Shown here in pieces: positions 51,781-61,512 of a DNA stretch of 64,000 bases. Position 1 is the stretch's first letter; every line of letters begins with the position of its first letter. The position numbers and the translations under genes are program-made. Source of the stretch: Minicystis rosea (GTDB lineage Bacteria > Myxococcota_A > Polyangia > Polyangiales > Polyangiaceae). Below the pieces are notes generated by a model, which was given only the letters and a program-made list of their open reading frames with translations, was not told where the DNA came from and ran no database searches. Where the stretch lies: positions 15,825,501 to 15,889,500 of the forward strand of contig CP016211.1 in the NCBI GenBank assembly GCA_001931535.1. The letters are read 5' to 3'.

Positions 51781-54248
51781 CTACGTACGGGTGAATTGGG
51801 TGTTCGCGTCGCCGGCCTTCGTCGTGACGACGATGGCGACGTCGCCGGCCGGCCCCGCGGGGATGCTGAGCTCGATTTGGGTGCTGCTGACGACGTTCAC
51901 GCCCACGGCTGCGCCGCCTACCGTCGCCGTGGTCTCGGCGGCGGCGGCGAACTCGGTGCCTGTGATGGTGACGGTGCCCGGCGACGCGGCGGGCCCGCTC
52001 GGCGGCGTGATCGCGCTGATCGTCGGCGGGTCCATCATCATGTTCCACTTGTGGAGGTGCGGCGCGATCAGGTGCCAGTCCGCCGGGTGCATGCTCTTCA
52101 GCTTGGCGAGGAAGTCGCGTGTCGTGGGCTTGCTCTTGAGGCTGAGATCCTGGAGCGGATCCCAGATGGCGGACTTCCAGCGCTGGCGCACGTCGTTGGT
52201 GATCCAGCCGAGGCTCACGCGCCCGTCGTTGCTCTCGGCGACGGGGCTGCCACCGATGAAGGACTGGTAGACGTCGAGGAGGCCGTTGGCGAACGCACCC
52301 TCGCAGAACTCACCGCGGTTGTTGATCGGTGGGGGGCCGAGCGGGACGGTGGCCGGCGCCTTGATGTCGTTGTCGCGCAGCATCGCCACCTGGTAATGCC
52401 TGCCGTTGTCGAAGATGCTCGCCATGTACTCGGCCCACCCTTCGATGAGCGGGTGTGTCGGGTCGTTGGAGAGCAGATTGGACGAGTGGTAGAGGTGGAG
52501 GCGGCCGGTGAGCACCTTGCCGACGATGGATGTGCTCGAGATCCCCGACTCTTGCCACATGATCTGGTGCGACAGCTCGTGGGCGATGGTCTCCCGGTCG
52601 AACCAGTCTCTCTTCTCGAGGTTCACGTGGCTGATGGGGAACGAGTACGAGGTCCCCCGAGGGTGTGGGGGAAGATGACCAGGTTCTTGATCCCCTTCCA
52701 GGCGCCGCTCGTGATGGTGAACAAGAACCTCGACCACTCGGTGAGGACCTTGAAGATGTACATGCAGGCGGCGCGGTGATCGACGCCCTTGAACACCATC
52801 GGCGCGGTCTGGGTGCCAATCGAGGTGTCGTGGTTGTTCTCGATCAGCGGGGCGTCGGCGTCGCCTCGGCTCGCCTGCCAGAACGGGCTCATGCCCTCAT
52901 GTTCGAACGCGGCGTGAGGGAGATTGATGCTCCCGTTTCGAACGAACGGGGAGACCCCGAACTCGAGCCGATCGCCCGGGGGCGAGTCGAAATGGACGCC
53001 GTGGACCTCGCCCACCTGATCGGTGAAGAACTGCTTCGGCAGCATCGATGCGTACGAGAGCGTCACACCGACGCCCTCGACGGCGTTCGCAGTCTGGGAG
53101 GCGGCGGCCCCGTGGGGCGTGAACTCGTACGTGATGCGCAGATGAAAATCGATGCCGACCCGGAAGACGACGGGATTGGCCTGCGTACCCAGCGCGTCGC
53201 CGCGGAAATCACGCTGGAGCCCTTCGGTGCCATTCGTGGCCTTCCAGCCGTTCGTGGACCATTTGTCGGGGAGGGTGACGCCGCCGACTTGGCGCTTGGC
53301 CGGCTTGGCGAGGAACGTGAGATCGACGGCTTTGCCGGTCGCGCGCGTCTGATCGGTGACCTCGAAGTGGGCGACGCCGCCGGCATCGGTGACGCGGGTG
53401 TCGAGCGTGGTGTCGGTGAAGGTCCCGAGATCCAGCATGTCGACGGTCATGCCGGAGAGCGGGACGAAGGTCTTCGTGGTGAGGTTCCAGACTTCGAATT
53501 TGACGAACACCGAGAGGGTGATGTTCTGCTGCGGAGTCGCTGGGGGAGGCGCGGCGGCACCGCCGGCGATGCCACCGCTGCCGCTGCCACCCGGTCGCGG
53601 GGGGCCGCCGGACTGGAGCTCAATGACCTCGTCGTTCGGCGCGACGAACGCGGCGCGGGTGATCCCGCCGTGATGCGTGGTGCGGAGGGGAGGGAGCTCC
53701 TTGCCATCGTTGAAGCGGATGAGCCGAGACTCCTCGTGCTCGAGCTTGCCTGTCTCCTTGCGGCCATAGGCACGCTGGAAGTCACGGAGGTTGTCTTCGA
53801 GCGCGGGGCGCGTGGCGTAACCGAGGTTGTGCAGGCGGCGGCGCGCGGCCTCTTCACGATCGATGTCGGCGAGGTCGACGTAATGGCGTTTGCGGAAGGG
53901 ATAGCGTGGCTCGAGCGGGGGGCTTTCGGGGGCCCACTCGATCAGGACGATCTCGGGCAGGCGGCGCCACTCGACCTCGATACGACCCTTGCCGTCGGCA
54001 TGAGGCTGGTCCTCGTTGACCAAGATGCCGTCGGCGAGAACGCGGACACGAGCCCCGGCCATGTGGCGGGCGTGCTCGTCGCAGAGGAGGATGGAGAACT
54101 TCTGCGGTGGAGCATCGATGTCGACGCCACCGTGGCAGGCGCAGAAGCCGGCCGCGCATGTCCAAGTGGGCTCGGAGGCGATGGTCTCGTGGGACTCGAC
54201 CTCTTCGTAAGGCCATGTCGGATCGAGGTGCTTTTCATCCGAGATCAT
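51781..54248 (-). CDS. VgrG-operon cargo candidate: shared N-terminal module plus HExxH metallopeptidase and TIG domain, one apparent frameshift
   Basis: Restored length about 822 residues. Residues of about 8-195 are the shared module (DPTWPYEEVE, CAAGFCAC, LLCDEHARHMAGAR, NLGYATRPALEDNLRDFQRAYG). A Gly/Pro linker follows, then about 280 residues of beta-rich sequence. The catalytic part has HELSH (52567-52581) with EGWAEYMAS about 45 residues later, an HExxH...E gluzincin-like zinc site. The C-terminal 90 residues are an IPT/TIG Ig-like domain (TISAITPPSGPAASPGTVTI). The frame breaks at 52654-52658 where five of six expected Gs are present. It starts four bases after the VgrG stop. No signal peptide is seen. 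Confidence 0.78.
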
Positions 54249-54252
54249 GGCC

Positions 54253-56868
54253 CTAGCCGCCGTTGAGCGCGCCGGTGACCGTGAGATCGCCGTTCACGGT
54301 GACTGGCCCGTTGAGCGTGATGGTGCCGCCTTCGATGATGACGGTGGCGCCCTTGATGGTGGCCGTGCCGCCAGCCTCGATGGAGACGTCGGCGCCGGCC
54401 GCGGCCTGGATGTTCGCGCCGGCCTTGACGATGACGTCGCCGCCCGAGTTGATGCCGACCCAACCGCCGCTCACGGAGACGCTGCCGCCTTGGATGCTCA
54501 CCTGCTTCTGCGCCTTCATGCGCATGCTCCCGGTGTGGGCTGCGGCGATGAGGTCCTTGTGGGCGCAGACGTGGATGCAGTGCTCGATGCTCGTGAGGCG
54601 GATGTCGCGCCGGCCCATGATGCCGACGGAGGTGCCGTCGTCGAGCTCGGGAGCCTCCTTCTCGGGGTAATAACCAGCCACGAGTCGGAAGCGCTTCGCG
54701 GCCAGGTCCATCGTGCCGGCGCTGGTCAGGAGCACCTCTTCGCCGCCGGCGACCTCCACGGTGGCCGGTGATTTGAGCTCGGCCGTCTCGCCGCCGATGA
54801 CCGAGGCGGTGTCGTAGGCGACGAGCACCGAGGCGCGCTCGCCGTACACGAGGGTGCGGCTGCGGCTGACGAGCGCGGCCGTCTCGGGGCTCGCGATCAC
54901 CGCGGCCGGCGTGCCGGGCTCGCCGAGGGGCTCGCCTTCGCGACGGCCCTTGCTGTCGAGGCGGCGCGTGTCCGCGGCCTCGGCGGCGCTGCGCACGGCC
55001 GCAAGGCATGCGGCGCGCGCGGCGTCCGTGAGCGAGGCGCCGAGATCGCTCCACAGCGGGCTGCCGAGGGATTGGAAGGCGCTGCCGTCCTCGTCGTCGC
55101 CGTCTTCGTACTCGCCGGCCGGGCGTCCGAGCCGGGCGAGCTCGACGGCGATCGCTTCCTGCTGCGCGGAGACCGAGCCGAGATCCTGCATGCCGGTCAT
55201 GACGGCGCGGCCGATGGCGGGGAGACCGGCGACGAGCACGGCGGTGTCGCCCACGAGGGACGCGGAGGTCTCGGCGATGGTGGTCTTGCGCATCGTCGAT
55301 TCGTTGATGGAGACGCGGGCGGCCTCGGTGATGTTGGCGTCGGTGACGAGGAGGGCGCCGACCTCCGGCTCCTCGACGGCGCCGAGCTGGAGCGTGGTGT
55401 TCTCCTTCGGCGTGTGGATGCGGACGCGCTCCTCGCCGACGGTGTCGTCGATCACCATCTCGTTGCCCGACCCGGTGCGGAGCACGTTCTGGGTCGCGTT
55501 GGCGAGCTCCACGGGGCTCGGCGTGATGGGGTTGGGCACGGCGCCGACGATGAGCGGGCGATCGGGATCGCCTTCGACGAAGCCGACGAGCACCTCGGTG
55601 CCGGCGCGCAGCGGGAAGTGCATGCCGTAACGCGTGCCCGCGTGCGGCTGCATCATCCGGATCGGGTGCGTCGATTTCATGTCAGGCCGGCCTGCCAGGT
55701 CGTAGCGGAAGCGCACGCGGTAGCGGCCTTGCTCGTCGACCTCGGCGTAGGGGCCGCGGACGGCGCCGTCGATCACGGCGTGGAGCAAACCGTCGACGCG
55801 CGGGCGCGGCGTGATGCGCGCGGGCCGGAAGGGGATCTGCGCGGGGATGGCGGTGACCTCGTTGTGCCACCAGCGCTCCTCGCGCGCGGTGGCGCCGTCG
55901 GGGTGGGAGCGGGTGACGAGGCGGGTCACGAGCAGGCGGTGCTCGGCGGAGGCGGCATCGACGAGGGTGAAGGTCGCGCCGGCGCGGAGCGCGAGCTGGC
56001 GGGTGCGCGCCTCGACGACGTGGTGAGGGACGGCGGCCTCCTCGGCGCGGACGCGGGCGATCGCGTCGATCTCCTCGGGGAGCTTGGCGTGGGGCGCGTA
56101 CTCGACGACGGCGCCGTGCGCGAGATCGTGGGTGGTGCCGCGCCCAGCCGAGAGATCCATCTGCGGCATGCGGTAGTTGTAGTCGTGCAGGTGCACGCGC
56201 TCGGGCACGCGGCGGAACGTCTCGGAGACCTCGAGCGCCGCGCGGAAGTCGTCCTCCGGGTGGTAGTGGATGACGCCGCCCTGCGCCTCCATCGGCTCGT
56301 AGGACTCCTGCGTGTCGGTGAAGACGATGACGTCGCGCCCGGTGTCGTGACGGAAGAAGAGCGTGATGCCCACGTGCTCGCAGAGCCGCGCGATGAAGGC
56401 GTAGTCGCTCTCCTGGTACTGCGCGACGAACTCGCGCACGGGGTACCGCTCGCGGAGGGCCAGGACGACGTCGACGCCGACCGCGAGGCCTGCGGCCGCG
56501 AGCTTCTCGGTGATGATCTCGGGGATCGATCGATCGAGGAAGATCTGCGTGGCCCGCGTGCGGGTCATCACCCACGCGCGCGGGACGAGGGTGACGTGCA
56601 CGGCGCCCGTGCGCTGGTTCGGCGTGACGCGCACGCGGATCTCGCTGGCGATGCCGTGGACCTCGGAGACGATGGTGCCGTCCTCCTCGAAGAGGAGCGC
56701 GATCGGGCTCTGGAGGAGCGCGGCCTCGTTGCCGCGGAGCGCGCCGGGATCGAGGAGCGGGACGGTGATGCGATACTCGAAGAGCTCGCCGAGAGCCTCG
56801 ACGCCGTGGAGCGCCGTGATCTCCTGAGGTCCATCGAAGACGGGGGACTGAATCAAGGCTCGGTACAT
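54253..56868 (-). CDS. T6SS-type VgrG spike protein
   Basis: An 871-residue VgrG. The N-terminal gp27-like part begins ALIQSPVFDGPQEITALHGV and has ESDYAFIARLCEHVGITLFF. The gp5 OB-fold segment runs through RYRVRFRYDLAGRPDMKSTH and FPLRAGTEVLVGFVEGDPDRP to IVGAVPNP. The C-terminal 300 residues are a long beta-helix with DUF2345-like repeats (IQGGSVSVSGGWVGINSGGD; IKGATVIIEGGTITLNGPVT). An intervening acidic region (EYEDGDDEDGSAFQ) is unusual. No PAAR domain is visible. The ATG at 56868 has GGAG five bases upstream. It is the second gene of the operon, flanked by the three cargo candidates; no other T6SS core gene is in the window. Confidence 0.93.
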   Translation of the reverse strand: MYRALIQSPVFDGPQEITALHGVEALGELFEYRITVPLLDPGALRGNEAALLQSPIALLFEEDGTIVSEVHGIASEIRVRVTPNQRTGAVHVTLVPRAWVMTRTRATQIFLDRSIPEIITEKLAAAGLAVGVDVVLALRERYPVREFVAQYQESDYAFIARLCEHVGITLFFRHDTGRDVIVFTDTQESYEPMEAQGGVIHYHPEDDFRAALEVSETFRRVPERVHLHDYNYRMPQMDLSAGRGTTHDLAHGAVVEYAPHAKLPEEIDAIARVRAEEAAVPHHVVEARTRQLALRAGATFTLVDAASAEHRLLVTRLVTRSHPDGATAREERWWHNEVTAIPAQIPFRPARITPRPRVDGLLHAVIDGAVRGPYAEVDEQGRYRVRFRYDLAGRPDMKSTHPIRMMQPHAGTRYGMHFPLRAGTEVLVGFVEGDPDRPLIVGAVPNPITPSPVELANATQNVLRTGSGNEMVIDDTVGEERVRIHTPKENTTLQLGAVEEPEVGALLVTDANITEAARVSINESTMRKTTIAETSASLVGDTAVLVAGLPAIGRAVMTGMQDLGSVSAQQEAIAVELARLGRPAGEYEDGDDEDGSAFQSLGSPLWSDLGASLTDAARAACLAAVRSAAEAADTRRLDSKGRREGEPLGEPGTPAAVIASPETAALVSRSRTLVYGERASVLVAYDTASVIGGETAELKSPATVEVAGGEEVLLTSAGTMDLAAKRFRLVAGYYPEKEAPELDDGTSVGIMGRRDIRLTSIEHCIHVCAHKDLIAAAHTGSMRMKAQKQVSIQGGSVSVSGGWVGINSGGDVIVKAGANIQAAAGADVSIEAGGTATIKGATVIIEGGTITLNGPVTVNGDLTVTGALNGG

Positions 56869-56881
56869 GAGGTCTCCGGGA

Positions 56882-59292
56882 TCAGGGGCTCGGCTTCTTG
56901 CGGATCTTCTGGATGGTCGCGAGGAAGCGATCGAGGAAGGACTCGTAGTCGACGTTGCTCGAGGGGGCAGGATCCTCGTCCGGACCACCGAAGAAGGCCC
57001 AGGCATGGTGGGCCTCGCGTTCGTCCGCGTCCTTGAGCGGGTGCAGGGGATCGTGCGGCTCGATGAGCCGGCGCCCCGCCTCGCCGACCGGGAGGTTGTT
57101 CACGGCCGCGTACCAGATGGGCCCGCAGTCCTTGTTCTGGCTGGGCGGCCCCGGGCGGTAGAACCGATAGCGCCGGCTCGGTGACGGGAAGACCGAGAAC
57201 CGCGGGGGCGTGGCCTTCTGGTAGCGCTGGTAGTCGCTGTCCGTGTCCACGAGAGCTTCGACCGCGCCCTTGCCCGTGCGCGACCAGTTCGACGTCTGCC
57301 CGACGACCATGAAGAAGAGGTTGTCCTCGCTCTTGTCGAGCCACGACTTCACCGTGCTCATGTTGGCGAGCGTCTCGTTGGCGGCGACGGACATCACGGC
57401 CGAGATCTCGCCGCCCATCTTTTGCAACAGGGGCCAGAGCGCGAGCCCGCCCTGGCTGAACGCGACGGCGGCGAGCGGCACCTCCGGGGGCGCCTCGTCG
57501 GACTCGTCGTAGGCGATGTGATCGCGTGCCCAGAGGTAACGGATCGCGCGCTTGACGTTCGCGCTCGGATCCGCGCCGAAGGTGAGCGAGGTGGCGTTGA
57601 AGTCGACGTGTGGGCAGAGCATGAAGGCCACGGGATCGGCGCGCGCGATGCTGCGGCCGTAGCCCGCGCGCAGGTACATCGAGTACCGATCGACGAAGGC
57701 CGTGGTGGTCGGCTTGACGTTCGGCTGGAGCACGAAGCCGGGCTCGGAGACGCTCCTCCCGCTGTGGGCCAGCGCCGTGTCGCGATCGAGCAGGAACTGG
57801 TTGTACCCGTGCATGCTGAGCGACGAAGAGGCGGCGCTGCGCACCCGCTGTAGGGTCTCGTGGCGGCAGAGAAGGATGCACAGGAGCTCGTCCCTCCCTT
57901 CGTAGATGCGGGAGCGCTCGGGGCAGAAGGCGAGCCAGTAGATCGCGGCGCCTTCCGCGCGCTTCTCGGTCGAGCCCAGCACATGGAGGACGGTCCAAGG
58001 GGGGCCATCGAACACCGTCGGGGCGCCCGGGCTCCCGTCGACGGGCTTGCTCGACGCCTTCCGAACCGTGTGCTCGTACGTCTCGAGCTCGGACGCGTCC
58101 GAGAGCTTGCTGTAGTGCTTCCAGATCTCCGTCGCGTCGACGAAGTGGGTGAGCAGCGTGACGATGGCTGCGGCGGACGGCGCGTAGGTGCGCCGGTTGT
58201 CGAGCGCGACGAGCTGGTCGAGCTTCCCGTCGAAGGCGAGCACCAGCGCATAGGGGCTCGTGTCGTCGACGGTGAAGCTCTGCTTCGCGCGGAAGACGGG
58301 GGAGCTCGGGCTGAACGGCTCGCTGACGCCCTTGCCCCCGTCGTACCGAACGTGGGGATGAAGCTGGCCGTCACCGTGAAGCTGCGGGTGTCTGGGGGGA
58401 TGTCGAAGGAGACCTCTTTGTCGGCGGTGCCCGCGAGGCCGGGCGTCGGGCTGAGGAAGTCTCCGCTGTCGAGCAGCAGCGAGACGCTGGCCGCGGTGCG
58501 GTTCTGGAGGTTGTCCCGGAGGAATTCGCTGCTCGGGTTCTCCCAGCGCACGACGACGCGACGATTCTGCTGCTTCGCAGGGCTGTTCGTCCCTGATTGG
58601 CCGGCCGGCCCGCCGGCTGGGCCGGAGCCCGCGGGCAATCGATCGTTGCGTTGCTGGAGCGCGCCGTCGCCGGCGAGCGCCATGGTGGGCGCGGCATCGC
58701 TCCTCGCGATGGCAGGCTTGGCGCTGCCGCGCGGAGGGATCATGCCGTCGTCGTGATAGGCGATGAGCTCGATCTCCACGTCGTCGAGCTGCCCCGTGGG
58801 TGCTCGCTCGTAGTCTTTCTGGAGCGCGCGGATGTTGTCCTCCAGCGTGAGCGCCCCCGAGTAACCGAGGTTGTGCAGGCGGCGGTGCGCGGCTTCGCGG
58901 CGATCCGTGGCCTCGATGTCGACGTAGTAGAGCTTGCGAAAAGGGAGGCGCGGCGCGATGGGCGTGTCCGGAGGGGCCCACTCCACGAGCACCTGCTCGG
59001 GCAGGCGGCGGCTCTCGATCGTGATCCAGCCGCCGGCGTCGGCGTTCGGCGTGGCCTCGTTGAGGAGGATGCCATTCGCGAGCACGCGGCAGCGCGCGCC
59101 GGGCATGCGGCGCGCGTCCTCGTCGCAGAGGAGGATGGAGAACTTCTTCGGCGGGGTGGAGATCGGGTGGCCGCCGGGGCAGACGCAGAAGCCTGCGGCG
59201 CACTCCCAACCCGGCTCCGACGCGATCGGCGCGAGATCCTCGACGTCCTCGTAAGGCCACGTGGGATCGTGATGTCGTTCGACGTCGCTCAT
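56882..59292 (-). CDS. VgrG-operon cargo candidate: shared N-terminal module plus alpha/beta-hydrolase-like domain, one apparent frameshift
   Basis: Restored length about 803 residues. Residues of about 8-195 are the shared module (DPTWPYEDVE, CAAGFCVCPGG, LLCDEDARRMPGAR, NLGYSGALTLEDNIRALQKDYE). A long linker and a beta-rich section follow, then a C-terminal half containing LLCRHETLQRVRSA and AAVAFSQGGLALWPLL, a serine-hydrolase-like nucleophile elbow (AFSQGG) as in PE-PPE or lipase-like hydrolases. The frame breaks at 58354-58357, where adding one base restores FIPHVRYDGG. It is the first gene of the operon and starts at the ATG at 59292; VgrG begins 13 bases after its stop. A lipid or polyester target is a guess. 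Confidence 0.75.
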
Positions 59293-59796
59293 CGCAGATC
59301 GGCTCCGAGCGCTTGCTCGACGTGGGTGAGCCGCGACGCGATCACGCGGCACCCTGCATCGGCGCGCGCGTCTCGAGGTCGGCCGTCATCGGCAGCGGGC
59401 CGAATCCTATCGAAACTTCTCGTGTCCGGGGATCGTTTCGGCGTGCGACGGTGGCCATGCGCCGTGAGCCGAGGAGGGAGCGCAAAAGCCTCGCTCGTTT
59501 CCACGTGCGCTCGCGGCTGGACCGCGCTCGCCGGGGCGCGCGTGAAGCCCGTGGGGGCCTCTCGAACATTGGAGGCGCCGACGGTTTCGTTCGACGAGCG
59601 CCGGTGACGCGCGACGATCATGCGTTGATCACCGCTGCCGTGATAAAGGACGTCCTCCGTCTCGAGGACGGAGCGTCGAGGTGCTGGACATGCGGTCGCG
59701 CTTGCTCGCCGGTGGGACCCTGCTCGTCGCCTCTCTCTTCGTTACGGCGCGGGCCGGCGCTTCGGCGCGTGAACGCTCGATTCAGGGGGCTTGGTG
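59293..59796. other. Intergenic, 504 bases: divergent control region of the VgrG operon
   Basis: The space between the VgrG operon (minus) and the propeller lipoprotein (plus). It should hold the operon promoter near 59293-59450, though I cannot assign one. A short inverted repeat (CGTCCTC at 59651-59657 and GAGGACG at 59664-59670) is the only structure seen. Confidence 0.45.
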
Positions 59797-61449
59797 ATGA
59801 AGCGTGTCCATGGGATCTTCCTTGCTGCTCTGGCGGGCGCGCTCTCGCTCGGCGGTTGCCAGCTCATCGCGGGCGTACACACGGATGCCGTGCCGCTCGG
59901 TGGCGGCGGCCACGGTGGTCACGGCGGCGGTGGTCACGGCGGCGCCTGCCAGAACAACGACGAGTGCGCCAGCAACCTTTGCCTGAATGGTTTTTGCTGC
60001 GGGCCGACCTCGACCAAGGAGCAGCTCTGCGCCGGCCACTGCGGGCAGATGATGGACGAGTGTGGCCACCTCGTCGACTGCCCAGGCTGCACCGTGCCCG
60101 AGACCTGCGGCGGCGCCGGTGAGGCAAACGTCTGTGCGTGCGGCCCGGGTTGCCCGATCTGGGCGAAGACGTTCGGCACATCCACCTCGGGGATGAAGGG
60201 CATCGGCCTCGCGCTGGACAGCGAAGAGCACATCATCCTCACGGGCGACGCCTTCGGCTCCATCAACTTCGGGGGCGGCGCGCTCCCGCTCGTGGGCGAC
60301 GGCGACGCCTTCTACGCGAAGCTCGACGTCGAGGCGACGCAACTGTCCGCTCGCTCGTTCGGTGTCTCCACGCGGTCGCAGTTCGGCGCTGCGGCGGCCG
60401 CCGGCGGCGCCGGGCACGCCATCCTCGCGGGTGCATACCGGGGCGGCATCGACTTCGGCGGCGCCACGCTGACGGGTGTCTCGGGCTACGACATCTTCGT
60501 GGTCGAGCTCGACGCCTCCGGCAAGCACGTATGGAGCAAGAGCTTCGGTGGGCAGGGCGATCAGGAGGTGACCGGCGTCGCCGTCGACGCGTCGGGCAAC
60601 ACCATCGTGGTGGGCAGCTTCGCCGACAGCCTCGATTTCGGATCAGGCGAGCTCACCTACGTCGGTGGCAAAGACATCTTCGTCGCCAAGCTCGATCCCT
60701 CGGGAGCGCATCTGTGGAGCAAGAGCTTCGGCGGGCAAGGCGATCAGGAGGTGACCGGCGTCGCGGTCGACGCGGCCGGTGAGGTGATGATCGTCGGGCA
60801 CCACTCGAACGGGCTGGACTTCGGCGGCACGGTGGGCGCCATTCCGAACGAGGGCGGGAAGGATGCGTTCGTGGCCAAGCTCGACGCCTCGGGCGAGCCG
60901 GTCTGGGCCAAAGCCCTCGGTGATGCCAGCGAGCAGCGTGGGTTTGGGATCGCGTCGGATGCTTCCGGGAACATCCTCGTGACCGGTGGCTTTCAAGGCA
61001 CCATCGATTTCGGCGGCGGCACGGTGAAGAGCCCCGCCAACGACGGCGTCTTCCTGGCCAAGCTCGACGCGAGCGGCAACCACGTTTGGAGCAAGGTCTT
61101 CGGCGGCGACGAGACCACGATCGCGCACGGGCGCAGCGTCGCGTTCACCGGATCGGGCGACGTGGTGGTGAGCGGCGACGTGAATGGAGTGCTCGATTTC
61201 GGCGGCGGGCCGCGCCCGGGCTATGGCGGTCTCTTCGTCGCGCGCCTGAATGGACAGGGCGATCACGTGTGGAGTCGGGGCTTCGGCGGCGGCGGCCTCA
61301 TCGTCCAGGGGACGGAGGTTTTGACCGACGTGTCCGGCAACATCATCGTGGCTGGCAGCTACAACGGATCCGTCGATTTCGGTTTTGGATTGGTCACTGC
61401 CAACAACTCCAACGCGAACATCTTCTTGATGAAGCTGAGCGCTTTTTGA
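59797..61449 (+). CDS. Beta-propeller-repeat lipoprotein
   Basis: A 550-residue exported lipoprotein. The signal peptide (RVHGIFLAALAGALSLGGC) ends in lipobox LGGC near residue 21. A Gly/His-rich spacer (GGHGGHGGGGHGG) and a Cys-rich patch (about 50-125) precede nine or so repeats of the form W.K.FGG..DQEVTGVAVDASGN..V.G.F, with FVAKLD at each strand end. These SBBP-like propeller repeats are common in myxobacterial surface lipoproteins. An extended G-rich ribosome site lies before the ATG at 59797. It ends near a bidirectional hairpin. A role in adhesion or carbohydrate binding is plausible but unproven. Confidence 0.85.
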   Translation: MKRVHGIFLAALAGALSLGGCQLIAGVHTDAVPLGGGGHGGHGGGGHGGACQNNDECASNLCLNGFCCGPTSTKEQLCAGHCGQMMDECGHLVDCPGCTVPETCGGAGEANVCACGPGCPIWAKTFGTSTSGMKGIGLALDSEEHIILTGDAFGSINFGGGALPLVGDGDAFYAKLDVEATQLSARSFGVSTRSQFGAAAAAGGAGHAILAGAYRGGIDFGGATLTGVSGYDIFVVELDASGKHVWSKSFGGQGDQEVTGVAVDASGNTIVVGSFADSLDFGSGELTYVGGKDIFVAKLDPSGAHLWSKSFGGQGDQEVTGVAVDAAGEVMIVGHHSNGLDFGGTVGAIPNEGGKDAFVAKLDASGEPVWAKALGDASEQRGFGIASDASGNILVTGGFQGTIDFGGGTVKSPANDGVFLAKLDASGNHVWSKVFGGDETTIAHGRSVAFTGSGDVVVSGDVNGVLDFGGGPRPGYGGLFVARLNGQGDHVWSRGFGGGGLIVQGTEVLTDVSGNIIVAGSYNGSVDFGFGLVTANNSNANIFLMKLSAF

Positions 61450-61457
61450 GGCGACGA

Positions 61458-61488
61458 GGGCTCGGGGCTCGTCGAGCCATCCGAGCCC
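61458..61488. terminator. Bidirectional hairpin between convergent genes
   Basis: Outer arms GGGCTCGG (61458-61465) and CCGAGCCC (61481-61488) with an inner stem GGCTC (61466-61470) / GAGCC (61474-61478) around GTC. It sits between the ends of the propeller gene (61449) and the DUF1501 gene (61513), so it can serve either direction. There is no T-run. Confidence 0.7.
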
Positions 61489-61512
61489 AGGCGTCGAGCG
61501 CCGGCGCGCGTG

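Noticed and set aside
54253..56868. The VgrG as part of the eCIS particle.
   Set aside because: The eCIS has its own shorter spike at 22366-24012. This VgrG has the length and beta-helix of T6SS VgrGs and lies 25 kb away with its own cargo genes.
59651..59670. Short inverted repeat as terminator upstream of the propeller gene.
   Set aside because: A seven-base stem with a six-base spacer is common by chance in DNA of this GC content, and it lies upstream of a gene start, not at a gene end.
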